A stretch of 10,949 nucleotides of DNA from Candidatus Caccocola faecipullorum (GCA_018716365.1 DVKA01000271.1:1-10949); one strand, 5' to 3'; shown: positions 1-6,650, counted from the stretch's first letter. Notes: a model not told the origin generated them from the letters alone. Numbers and translations: made by a program.

Positions 1-34
1 GCTCGGCTGTCAATTATTTTCTGTGAAATTTTGT

Positions 35-67
35 GCGCGTGAACGTAACGGTATCGTTAAAGCGCGC
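35..67. other. Interrupted inverted repeat just past the rarD stop
   Basis: A perfect 5-bp stem with a 4-base loop (TAACG at 46-50, CGTTA at 55-59) is nested inside a second pairing of GCGCG (35-39) with CGCGC (63-67), with unpaired bases between. It lies directly downstream of rarD on the minus strand, so it could help end that transcript. No T-run follows in the minus-strand direction, so it is not a canonical Rho-independent terminator. The remaining bases 1-34 show no gene or clear site. Confidence 0.22.
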
Positions 68-955
68 TTAGCCGCGTTTCTCTCTGCGCGCGCGAACAAC
101 GGCGTCGGCGGTGTACAGCGTCACGGCGCACCAGATCAGCGCGAACGCGGCTAGCCTCCAGACGTTCATCGGCTCGTGATAGACGAACGTGCCGAACAGG
201 AAGCCCATCGTCGGCGAGACGTACTGAAGGAAGCCTATCGTCGTGAGGCTGACGCGCCGCGTGCCGTAGGCGAAGAGCAGAAGCGGCCCGGACGTCATAA
301 ACCCGGCGCCTGCGAGCAGAAGGTTCATCGTCGCGTCGTATGGGTATGAGGAGACGCCAGTATGTTCAAGGAACGCGAGCCACGCGAGGGCTGCGGGCGT
401 GATGATGAGCGTCTCTATCGTGAGCGAGACCGCGGGCTCAGCCGGAGTTTTCTTTTTAAAAACGCCGTAGAGCCCGAACGACAGCGCAAGGCTGAGCGCG
501 ACGACGGGGAAGACGCGCAGCGCCGCGACCTGAACGGCTACGCCTGCGACTGCGAGCGCAATCGCCGCCTTCTGCGCGCCGTGCATCCGTTCGCCGAAGA
601 ATATGCGCCCGAAGAGCATCGCCAGCAGCGGATTCATATAGTAGCCGAGGCTTGTGTCGAGCACGTGGCCTGCGTTTACCGCCCAGATGTAGAGCCACCA
701 GTTGAATGTAATGAGAAGGCCGCTGCACATGAGCCAGAGCAGGACGCGCGGTTGGGCGCGGACGAAATCGATGGTGCTTCGCACCCTGCGCATGGCGATT
801 AGCAAGACGATCATAAATACGGCGGACCATACGACGCGATGGACGAGCACCTCGAACGACGAGACGCCGGAGAGAAGTTTCCAGTACGGCGGCATCGCGC
901 CCCACCAGACGTAGGATAGAAAAGCCGCCGCCGCCCCTTTATGCTGTTCAGTCAT
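68..955 (-). CDS. rarD: RarD-type EamA/DMT-superfamily permease
   Basis: This is a 295-residue inner-membrane protein predicted to have about ten membrane helices, the usual size and topology for the RarD branch of the drug/metabolite transporter superfamily. Family signatures are visible: a YVWWGAMPPYWKLL stretch in the first helix (15-28), an HRVVWS segment (39-44), FNWWLYIWAVNAGHVLDTSL (84-103), a SLGYYMNPLLAMLFG segment (102-116), LSFGLYGVFKKK (158-169) and GFLQYVSPTMGFLFG (241-255). The C-terminus is basic and probably cytoplasmic. The ATG (953-955) is supported by a GGGAGG ribosome site at 964-969 on the minus strand, 8 nt upstream. RarD was named for a chloramphenicol-sensitivity phenotype, but the physiological substrate of the family is poorly defined, so none is assigned. 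It is transcribed alone, divergently from the citC-citX operon, and nothing ties it to that operon functionally. Confidence 0.93.
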   Translation of the reverse strand: MTEQHKGAAAAFLSYVWWGAMPPYWKLLSGVSSFEVLVHRVVWSAVFMIVLLIAMRRVRSTIDFVRAQPRVLLWLMCSGLLITFNWWLYIWAVNAGHVLDTSLGYYMNPLLAMLFGRIFFGERMHGAQKAAIALAVAGVAVQVAALRVFPVVALSLALSFGLYGVFKKKTPAEPAVSLTIETLIITPAALAWLAFLEHTGVSSYPYDATMNLLLAGAGFMTSGPLLLFAYGTRRVSLTTIGFLQYVSPTMGFLFGTFVYHEPMNVWRLAAFALIWCAVTLYTADAVVRARREKRG

Positions 956-978
956 TACAATCGCCTCCCGGTGCGTAT

Positions 979-1008
979 ATTGTACTATTTTGAAGGCCGC
1001 AGCGTCAG
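979..1008 (-). promoter_or_regulatory. Candidate sigma-70-type promoter for rarD
   Basis: Read on the minus strand, CTGACG (1008-1003, 4 of 6 matches to TTGACA) and TACAAT (984-979, 5 of 6 matches to TATAAT) are separated by 18 bases. Transcription would begin near 972, a few bases ahead of the rarD ribosome site at 969-964, giving a very short leader. The arrangement is plausible, but short degenerate boxes like these occur by chance. Confidence 0.35.
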
Positions 1009-1028
1009 GGGGCGGCGCGGCTTTAGAT

Positions 1029-1057
1029 TTTTCATCGGGGGCGTTTTGTGATAAACT
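1029..1057 (+). promoter_or_regulatory. Candidate promoter for the M20-ligase-citC-citX operon
   Basis: TAAACT at 1052-1057 (4 of 6 matches to TATAAT) is preceded directly by TGA, giving the extended -10 form TGnTAAACT. A weak -35-like TTTTCA lies at 1029-1034, 17 bases away. This is the AT-rich patch of the 151-nt divergent spacer and the only reasonable place for an operon promoter. A GATA-AAC-TATC dyad (1050-1060) overlaps the -10 box and could be a protein site or chance. Confidence 0.28.
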
Positions 1058-1090
1058 ATCAAAAAAATCGGGTTATTGGCTTCGTTTTAC

Positions 1091-1099
1091 GGAAGGAAG
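1091..1099 (+). promoter_or_regulatory. Ribosome binding site fixing the M20-like start
   Basis: GGAAGGAAG lies 7 bases before ATG 1107. It decides in favour of this start over the in-frame ATG at 990, whose predicted extra N-terminus has no family counterpart. Confidence 0.7.
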
Positions 1100-1106
1100 A
1101 GCGAGC

Positions 1107-2306
1107 ATGAGGGATCAGACGGAACTTTCAGCGTTGGGAGCGTCGCTTCTTGAAGGGGCGGAACGAATTTACGGCGATATGCAGGACTGGCGGAGGGATT
1201 TCCACCAGTTCCCCGAGCTCGCCTTCGAGGAGAACATAACGGCCTCGAAGGTCGCGGGCGTGCTGAAGTCGATTCCCGGCATGGAAGTCATCACGGGCTA
1301 CGCAATGCCGACATCCGTCATCGGCGTTCTCGGCAGCGATATACCGGGGCCCGCGCTCATGCTGCGCGCGACGATGGACGCAGTCGCCGCCGAAGAACAG
1401 ACGGGGCTTCCGTTCTCGTCATGTATGCCAGGCGTCATGCACGCCTGCGGCCACGACGCCGAGATGGCGGCGCTGCTTGGTGCGGCGGAGATACTCGCGG
1501 AGCACGAAAGCGAGCTGACGCAGAGGATCGTATTCCTCTTCCAGCCAGCGGGCGAGGGGCGCAGCGGCGCGAAGACACTCACCGAAAACCAGATAATAGA
1601 AAAATTCGGCATAGGCCGGTGCGCCGCCGTCGCGTGGACGCCGGAGCTCCCCTACAGTGAGCTTTACACGAAAAAGGGCGTCATGACGGCGCTCTCCGAC
1701 AGGATACATATAGACATCCGCGGAACGGCTGGCCACGCCGCCGAGCCGCATATGACGGTCGACCCGGTCACGATAGCCGCGAATATAATCATCACGATAC
1801 AGGCGATGCTCTCGCGCGAGGTGGACCCGCGCGAGGCCGTCGTCGTATCGTTCGGACAGGTCGAGTCCGGCACCGCCTACAACGTCATCCCCGAGCAGGC
1901 GAACCTCTGGGGCACCCTGCGCGCCTTCAACCCCAAGACGCGCGACTTCGTACAGAGCCGAATTGAGACGGTCGCCCCCGCCATTGCAAAGGCGCTCCGC
2001 GGCCTCGCGTCGGTCGAATATACCCGCAACTACGCACAGATTGAAAACAACCTCGATATGCTGGAAGACATCCTCCGTATCGGGGTTCCTTTTTTTGGGG
2101 AAGACGGCATAAATATGCTTGAGCGTCCTCTGCTCTCGGGCGAGGATTTTTCGTTCTTCACGCACGCCGTCCCGTCGGTCTTCATGCTGCTCGGAACGGG
2201 GCTTGAGTATCCGCTCCATCATCCGCGCTACGACATACCGGAAAGCATGCTTCCTTTCTCCGCCGCGTGGGAGGCCTATATGGCGCTCACGCTTTCGGAA
2301 AATTAA
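1107..2306 (+). CDS. M20-family amidohydrolase-like protein with altered active site
   Basis: The 399-residue protein follows the M20D (HipO/IAA-hydrolase-like amidohydrolase) pattern along its whole length: MHACGHD at 111-117, QPAGEG at 146-151, a lid/dimerisation domain with GTAGHAAEPH (206-215) and GTAYNVIP (255-262), SGEDFSFF (344-351) and LHHPRYD (370-376). Normal members hydrolyse N-acyl amino acids or related amides with two metal ions. Cys114, His116, Glu150 and His371 match expected metal ligands. The adjacent catalytic Glu is Gly149, and the metal-ligand His of the usual HVWP motif falls at Ala176 in AWTP. The usual RADMDA is RATMDA (87-92) and CGHDAH is CGHDAE. Hydrolysis by the standard mechanism is therefore doubtful. 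ATG 1107 is preferred because GGAAGGAAG lies at 1091-1099. An upstream in-frame ATG at 990 would add 39 residues unlike the family and overlap promoter-like sequence. It is first in the operon, with the ligase 32 nt downstream. Confidence 0.87.
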   Translation: MRDQTELSALGASLLEGAERIYGDMQDWRRDFHQFPELAFEENITASKVAGVLKSIPGMEVITGYAMPTSVIGVLGSDIPGPALMLRATMDAVAAEEQTGLPFSSCMPGVMHACGHDAEMAALLGAAEILAEHESELTQRIVFLFQPAGEGRSGAKTLTENQIIEKFGIGRCAAVAWTPELPYSELYTKKGVMTALSDRIHIDIRGTAGHAAEPHMTVDPVTIAANIIITIQAMLSREVDPREAVVVSFGQVESGTAYNVIPEQANLWGTLRAFNPKTRDFVQSRIETVAPAIAKALRGLASVEYTRNYAQIENNLDMLEDILRIGVPFFGEDGINMLERPLLSGEDFSFFTHAVPSVFMLLGTGLEYPLHHPRYDIPESMLPFSAAWEAYMALTLSEN

Positions 2307-2338
2307 ATCGACATATATACTTCTGGAGTTGATAGATT

Positions 2339-3820
2339 TTGTCTTCCAGCAGGCTTGAAACGATAATACGTGATAATCTGAACCGTCTTCCCGCCGAGCC
2401 GTTCATCTGGTGGCAGAAGACGTGGTGGTCGCGCGGCGCGTTCCTCGAACTCATCGAAGAATGCGAAGAGCGGCTCAGGACCAGCAACTTCAAGCAGGGC
2501 CAGCGCCTCGCGCTGCTGACGCCGAACAGCCCGATACTGCTTGCGACCGCGGTCGCCGTCTGGCGGCTCGGCGGCGCGGTCGTCCTTATCGACCCGCGCT
2601 CCGGCTACACGCCGCTGATACGCCAGCTTCACCACGCCGACGTCTTCGCGGTGCTCACCTCGCGCGGCTGCGACGAGCTCGTGCCGCTCATATCGGAGGA
2701 CGGCATTCCATGCTCCGCGATAAGCCTCGACGCGCTTGAAGACAACATCCCGGGCCGCCCATGCGACGAGGAAGACCCCGACACCGCGGTAATCTTCTAC
2801 ACCTCAGGCATCACCGGCGAGCCGAACGCCGTTCCGCTCACTCACGCTAATCTTCTCGCCTGCATAGAAAGCTGCGTAAACCATATAGACATGCTCGACG
2901 AGGACGACGTCATCCTCAACGCGCTGCCGAACTCGAACGCCTTCGGCTTCGTCTGCGGCGCGCTGCTGCCGCTCGTAAAGGCGGCGCGGCAGGTGATCCT
3001 GCCGTCGTTCATGCCGGTCGAGACCTCGATGGACGCGATACGCAAGGCCGAGGTCTCCATCGTCATGGCTGTGCCGACGATGATAGCGATGATGACCTCG
3101 GCGGTCATGCGCGGAGCGACTCCGCCGTCGAAGATAAAATGCGTCCTCTCCGGCGCGGACAGGCTGCCGTGCGGCCTGCGCCGCCGCGCGGAACAGGCGC
3201 TCCAGACACACGTCATACAGGGCTACGGCCTTACGGAAGCCTCGTCGGTCGTCGCGCTGACGCCGGGGCTCGACAAGTCGAAACCTGAAAGCGTCGGGAC
3301 TGTAATATCATGCGTCGAAGCCGAGATACGCAGCGACGCGGGCGAAGTCCTGCCCGCGGGGCGCGAGGGCCAGCTCTGGGTGCGCGGAGCGAGCGTCGCA
3401 AAGAGCTACTACCGCAGCCCCGAGCTTACAGCGGGGCGCTTCGACGCGGACGGCTGGTTCCGTACGGGCGACATCGGCCGTTTCGACGAGGAGGGCTACC
3501 TCTATCTCGTCGGCCGCATGACAGAAGTCATCTTCGTCGGCGGCTTCAAGGTCTACTCGCGCGAGGTCGAGCGCGCGCTCGAAGAGCACCCCGCAGTCAA
3601 GGAGGCCGCCGTCATCGGCGTTCCGCGCTCGATAAGCGGCGAGATAGTCAAGGCCTTCGTCGTGCTCAGGAACGGCGACAAGGTCTCGTCGAAAGAACTC
3701 ATCGACTACTGCAAACAGAAACTTTCATACTATAAAGTGCCGCGCATTATAGAATTCATCTCGCAGATGCCGCGCTCCGCCATAGGCGAGATAGTTAAGC
3801 GCAAGCTCTCGAAGGACTGA
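2339..3820 (+). CDS. AMP-forming acyl-CoA/acyl-ACP ligase-like protein
   Basis: This 493-residue member of the ANL (acyl/aryl-CoA ligase, adenylation domain) superfamily probably starts at TTG 2339, with GGAG at 2325-2328 as ribosome site. The large N-terminal domain carries motif A3 YTSGITGEPN (154-163), A5 GYGLTE (295-300) with Glu300 as the expected Mg ligand, and A7 RTGD (375-378). The small C-terminal domain carries the A8 hinge region VGRMTEVIFVGG (391-402) and A10 PRSAIGEIVKR (478-488). Normal members adenylate a carboxylate and transfer it to CoA or a carrier protein. Two conserved lysines are changed: the PK of A3 is PN (Asn163), and the GK of A10 is GE (Glu484), the A10 lysine being the one that normally promotes adenylation. 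Lys487 nearby might compensate. The FGFVCGALLPL (202-212) and SGADRLP (271-277) segments recall acyl-ACP synthetase-type ligases. The substrate is unknown. It sits 5 nt before citC, so it is probably co-expressed. Confidence 0.87.
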   Translation: MSSSRLETIIRDNLNRLPAEPFIWWQKTWWSRGAFLELIEECEERLRTSNFKQGQRLALLTPNSPILLATAVAVWRLGGAVVLIDPRSGYTPLIRQLHHADVFAVLTSRGCDELVPLISEDGIPCSAISLDALEDNIPGRPCDEEDPDTAVIFYTSGITGEPNAVPLTHANLLACIESCVNHIDMLDEDDVILNALPNSNAFGFVCGALLPLVKAARQVILPSFMPVETSMDAIRKAEVSIVMAVPTMIAMMTSAVMRGATPPSKIKCVLSGADRLPCGLRRRAEQALQTHVIQGYGLTEASSVVALTPGLDKSKPESVGTVISCVEAEIRSDAGEVLPAGREGQLWVRGASVAKSYYRSPELTAGRFDADGWFRTGDIGRFDEEGYLYLVGRMTEVIFVGGFKVYSREVERALEEHPAVKEAAVIGVPRSISGEIVKAFVVLRNGDKVSSKELIDYCKQKLSYYKVPRIIEFISQMPRSAIGEIVKRKLSKD

Positions 3821-3825
3821 CGGGG

Positions 3826-4866
3826 ATGTACGGCGTAACGTGCCGCGTGACGAAAATGCTTGACCGGTTCGAGCGCCGCGCGGTTGAACGCCTGCTTTCG
3901 GAATCGGGGCTGGTCTTTGAAGGAACGCCGGATTACACGGCGCTCGCCGAGGACGGCGACGAAAACGTGATAGCGACGGCGAGCCTTTCAGGCTCCGTCA
4001 TAAAAATGGTAGCCGCGTCGTCCGAGTGGCGCGACGCCGGCCTTTCAGGACAGGTCATCTCCGCGCTGATGAACACGGCGCGCGCGGACGGACGTCATAA
4101 ATTTTTCATCTACACGAAGCCGGAGGCCGCGCCAAAATTCTCAGCGCTCGGCTTCCGCGAGCTCGCCGCCTCGAAAAATTCCGTCCTCATGGAATGCGGC
4201 GCGCACGGCGTGAACGAATTCCGCGCCGCGCTCGAAGCGGAGCGTGCGAAGAACGGCCCGCAGGCCGGAGCCGCGGTTATGAACTGCAACCCTTTCACGC
4301 TTGGTCATCAGTTTTTAATCGAGGAGGGCGCGAAACAGTGCCCGCTCTTCTACGTCATAGTCGTCGAAGAGGACGCTTCCGCCTTCCCGTTCGAGGACAG
4401 GCTCGCGCTTGTGCGCGAAGGGACGGCGCACATACCGAACGTCCGCGTGCTGACGAGCGGTAGCTACGCCGTCTCGAAGGCCACTTTCCCTACATATTTC
4501 CTTAAAGACCGCGGCGAGCTGCCTGTGGCGGCCGAACAGGCGGAGCTCGACGCGCGGCTCTTCGGGCGGCTCTTCGTCCCAGCGCTCGGCGTCGCGCGGC
4601 GTTTCGTCGGGACGGAGCCATTCTGCGCCGTCACCGCGCTCTACAACGAAACGCTGAAAAAAATTCTTCCAGAATACGGCTGCGAAGTCGTGGAAATCGC
4701 AAGAAAAGAAAGTGGAGGCGCGCCGGTCTCTGCCTCGCGCGTCCGCGCGATGATCGCGGAGGGAGCGCCGGGGCTCGAAGCGCTTCTCCCGGAAGTCACG
4801 CTCGATTATCTGAAAAGCCCGCGCGGCGCTGAGGCCGCGGCGAGGCTCGGGAGGGCTGGACGATGA
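3826..4866 (+). CDS. citC: [Citrate (pro-3S)-lyase] ligase
   Basis: CitC activates citrate lyase by ATP-dependent acetylation of the thiol on the prosthetic group of the lyase acyl carrier subunit (EC 6.2.1.22). The 346-residue length is normal. An N-terminal GNAT-like domain (about 10-125) is followed by a nucleotidyltransferase domain with VMNCNPFTLGH (151-161, the TxGH nucleotide-binding motif), EEDASAFPFEDRL (181-193), a SKATFPTYFLK segment (217-227) and VSASRVR (301-307), equivalent to the ISSTxxR-type motif. All expected motifs look intact, unlike in the two upstream genes. The ATG has GAAGGA at 3811-3816, inside the end of the ligase gene. Its stop overlaps the citX start (ATGA at 4863-4866), so the two are translationally coupled. 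In known citrate fermentation clusters citC precedes citD, citE and citF; here those genes are absent and citX follows directly. Confidence 0.93.
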   Translation: MYGVTCRVTKMLDRFERRAVERLLSESGLVFEGTPDYTALAEDGDENVIATASLSGSVIKMVAASSEWRDAGLSGQVISALMNTARADGRHKFFIYTKPEAAPKFSALGFRELAASKNSVLMECGAHGVNEFRAALEAERAKNGPQAGAAVMNCNPFTLGHQFLIEEGAKQCPLFYVIVVEEDASAFPFEDRLALVREGTAHIPNVRVLTSGSYAVSKATFPTYFLKDRGELPVAAEQAELDARLFGRLFVPALGVARRFVGTEPFCAVTALYNETLKKILPEYGCEVVEIARKESGGAPVSASRVRAMIAEGAPGLEALLPEVTLDYLKSPRGAEAAARLGRAGR

Positions 4867-5375
4867 CGCCTCTTGAAGAGGTCCTGTCCGGGCGCGACGA
4901 ACGCGCCGCATGGCAGAAAAAAATGCTCGCCGCGCGCGAAGGGGCTTTCGTATGCCAGATAGGGCTGAACGTTCCCGGTTTCCCGAAACGCGTGCCGGGC
5001 GACATAAAAATTGTAAAAGAGTGCCGCCGTTTCCTGCTCGCCTGCGTCGGGGCCGCGCCCTTTGAGGAGCATTATCTCGACAACGGCGCCGGCCTCTGCT
5101 GGCAGGGGGCCTTCGACGGCAGAAAATTTGACGCGCGCGCCATGAAGGACGCGGCCGTCGAGGCGGAGAACAGCATGGAGGCGGGGAGGATCCTCGACAT
5201 CGACGTGCTCACCTCCGAAGGGCAGCTCTCGCGCCTCGACATGGGGCTGCCGCCGCGCCGCTGCCTCGTCTGCGGCGAAAGCGCGAAGGCCTGCGCGCGC
5301 GCCGGAAAGCACGACCCGGCGGAACTGCGCGAAATAGTGATGAGGATAATAAAGACCGCCGCGGCGGGAAGATAG
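4863..5375 (+). CDS. citX: Apo-citrate lyase phosphoribosyl-dephospho-CoA transferase
   Basis: CitX transfers the 2'-(5''-phosphoribosyl)-3'-dephospho-CoA arm, made as its triphosphoribosyl precursor by CitG, onto a serine of the citrate lyase acyl carrier subunit CitD (EC 2.7.7.61). The 170-residue length fits a stand-alone CitX. The family signature is present: GRILDIDV (108-115), a SRLDMGLPPRRCLVC segment (123-137) and CARAGKH (144-150), with a paired-cysteine CLVC and a further Cys140s region. An N-terminal LNVPGFPKR stretch (35-43) also fits. The ribosome site GGGAGGG (4849-4855) lies inside citC, 7 nt before the ATG, and the start overlaps the citC stop by 4 nt. It ends the likely operon, followed by a 107-nt gap. 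No citG is present in the window or fused to this gene, so the arm precursor must be supplied from elsewhere. Confidence 0.92.
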   Translation: MTPLEEVLSGRDERAAWQKKMLAAREGAFVCQIGLNVPGFPKRVPGDIKIVKECRRFLLACVGAAPFEEHYLDNGAGLCWQGAFDGRKFDARAMKDAAVEAENSMEAGRILDIDVLTSEGQLSRLDMGLPPRRCLVCGESAKACARAGKHDPAELREIVMRIIKTAAAGR

Positions 5376-5388
5376 CGGGAAACGGCGC

Positions 5389-5415
5389 GGGATGCCGGAT
5401 TTTCGCCGGAATCCC
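5389..5415 (+). other. Imperfect stem-loop after citX
   Basis: GGGAT (5389-5393) pairs with ATCCC (5411-5415), and CCGG (5395-5398) pairs with CCGG (5406-5409), around a 7-base loop with one G/A mismatch. It begins 14 bases after the citX stop, where an operon terminator would be expected. No T-run follows, so intrinsic termination is not assured. It could instead protect the 3' end of the message or support factor-dependent termination. Confidence 0.35.
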
Positions 5416-5432
5416 GGCCGCGCTCAACTAAA

Positions 5433-5454
5433 TTCAACGGATAGACTATATAAT
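5433..5454 (+). promoter_or_regulatory. Candidate -10 box upstream of dCMP deaminase
   Basis: A perfect TATAAT at 5449-5454 sits in a short AT-rich island (about 5425-5460) within GC-rich DNA, about 29 bases ahead of the deaminase ATG. No good -35 box lies at 16-18 bases: TTCAAC at 5433-5438 is only 10 bases away, and CTCAAC at 5423-5428 is 20 bases away. The -10 match and position are good, but the promoter as a whole is only moderately supported. Confidence 0.4.
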
Positions 5455-5482
5455 AAAAAACGGGAAAGGACGGTGTCGCGGC

Positions 5483-5965
5483 ATGACCGGAAGGCCGGAA
5501 TGGGACGTTTACTTTCTTCTCATGGCGCAGGTGGCGGCGAGCAGAAGCACATGCCTGCGGCGGCGCGTGGGCGCAGTGCTCGTGCGCGACAAACAGATAC
5601 TTAGCACGGGCTACAACGGCGCGCCGCGCGGCGTCAGCCACTGCGAGGCGGTCGGATGCCTGCGCGAGCAGCTCGGCATAGCGTCGGGCGAGCGCCATGA
5701 AATCTGCCGCGGCTCGCACGCCGAGATAAACGCGATAGCGCAGGCCGCGGCGGCTGGGACGTCGACCGCGGGTTCGTGGCTCTACTGCACGCACGAACCG
5801 TGCGTCTACTGCACGAAGGCGCTCATCAACGCCGGATGCGAGAAAGTTTTCTATCTTTATCCCTATCCCGACGAGCTCGCGCGCGCCATCATGGCGGAGT
5901 CGGGAGTGGAAAGCGTCTGGGTCGACCCCGCGACGCTGCCGCGCGATATTTTTTCGATTCAATAG
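5483..5965 (+). CDS. Deoxycytidylate (dCMP) deaminase, ComEB-like
   Basis: The 160-residue protein is a full-length zinc-dependent cytidine/deoxycytidylate deaminase, predicted to convert dCMP to dUMP for thymidylate synthesis in the cytoplasm. Motifs are intact: RPEWDVYF (4-11), the RSTC and RRRVGAVLV segments (21-34), a TGYNGAPRG loop (42-50), [10 protein letters not shown] (75-84) with zinc ligand His79 and catalytic Glu81, and EPCVYC (105-110) with zinc ligands Cys107 and Cys110. The HCEAVGC and ERHEIC segments (53-59, 70-75) are typical of the dCMP-specific group rather than of cytidine or tRNA adenosine deaminases. ATG 5483 begins the family's normal N-terminus. The purine-rich GGGAAAGGA (5462-5470) is 12 nt away, a rather long spacing. 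The response regulator follows after 46 nt and may share the transcript. Confidence 0.93.
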   Translation: MTGRPEWDVYFLLMAQVAASRSTCLRRRVGAVLVRDKQILSTGYNGAPRGVSHCEAVGCLREQLGIASGERHEICRGSHAEINAIAQAAAAGTSTAGSWLYCTHEPCVYCTKALINAGCEKVFYLYPYPDELARAIMAESGVESVWVDPATLPRDIFSIQ

Positions 5966-6011
5966 GGCGGACGGCGGGCGCGCCGGACGCCGGAGAGGGG
6001 AGCTGAAGAGG

Positions 6012-6650
6012 ATGTCGATAACGATAGTTTTAGCCGACGACCATCCGCTTACAAGAGAGGGCATGAAGGGTTATCTCTCCAAGGAGCCGGACTTCGAGGT
6101 CGTAGGGGAGTACGCCGACGGAGAATCTACGTGGGCCGGGATAAAATCCCTGCGCCCGCAGGTCGCGCTGCTCGACATACGTATGCCCGGCCTCGACGGC
6201 ATCACGATAGCGCGTATGGCGCGCGACGCGGGGCTTCCGACCGCGGCGCTGATGCTCACGTCGTACGACGCGAACCAGTACGTGCTCGCGGCGCTGCGCG
6301 CGGGCGCGCGCGGCTATCTGCTCAAGACCGCGACGATGGACACGCTCTCGAAGGCGATACGCATCGCGGCGCGCGGCGGCTTCTACCTCGACAGCGAGGT
6401 GGCGAGCGCCGTCGAGGGCGGCGACAACTTCGTGCCGGAGCCGGTCTCCGTGCGCGAGCGCGAGGTGCTTCTGCTCGCGGCGCGCGGACTCTCGGGCAAG
6501 GAGATAGCGGCGAAGCTCTTCATAAGCGAACGCACGGTGCAGACGCACCTCGCCTCGATATACGACAAGCTCGGGGCGAAAAACAAGACGGAGGCCATGC
6601 TGCTCGCGATAAAATACGGGATCGTAACGATCGAGGAACTCATAGACTGA
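6012..6650 (+). CDS. NarL/LuxR-family response regulator
   Basis: The 212-residue cytoplasmic DNA-binding regulator has an N-terminal receiver domain (about 3-120) and a C-terminal LuxR-type helix-turn-helix (about 145-207). Receiver residues are all in place: acidic pair Asp9-Asp10, phosphoacceptor Asp55 in LLDIRMPG, Thr83 and Lys105. The output domain shows SVREREVLLLAARGLSGKEI (146-165) and the recognition helix region SERTVQTHLASIYDKLG (172-188). Gln177 replaces the lysine common in TVKxH, which may affect DNA contacts. The ribosome site AGGGGAG (5996-6002) precedes the ATG by 9 nt. The partner histidine kinase starts 1 nt after the stop, so this is very probably the cognate pair. The target genes are not evident from the sequence. 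Isoleucine codons here are 11 ATA, 4 ATC and 0 ATT. Confidence 0.94.
   Translation: MSITIVLADDHPLTREGMKGYLSKEPDFEVVGEYADGESTWAGIKSLRPQVALLDIRMPGLDGITIARMARDAGLPTAALMLTSYDANQYVLAALRAGARGYLLKTATMDTLSKAIRIAARGGFYLDSEVASAVEGGDNFVPEPVSVREREVLLLAARGLSGKEIAAKLFISERTVQTHLASIYDKLGAKNKTEAMLLAIKYGIVTIEELID

Noticed and set aside
35..67. Rho-independent terminator for rarD
   Set aside because: The hairpin core is only 5 bp and no T-run follows on the minus strand, so it is listed only as an inverted repeat.
990..1106. N-terminal extension of the M20-like gene from ATG 990
   Set aside because: The 39 added residues do not resemble the family and cover promoter-like sequence. The strong ribosome site lies just before ATG 1107.
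2090..2100. T7-G4 run inside the M20-like gene, a possible slippage or phase-variation site
   Set aside because: The frame is intact through it and the residues on both sides match the family. A run of seven is weak evidence without population data.
1419..2222. Long minus-strand open frame (267 residues) opposite the M20-like gene
   Set aside because: It is an Arg/Ala-rich shadow of a GC-rich gene with no motif and no ribosome site worth noting. The plus-strand frame carries all family signatures.
5072..6064. 330-residue minus-strand open frame spanning citX, the spacer and dCMP deaminase
   Set aside because: It lies opposite two well-supported genes and the start of a third, is Arg-rich and of low complexity, and crosses a promoter region.
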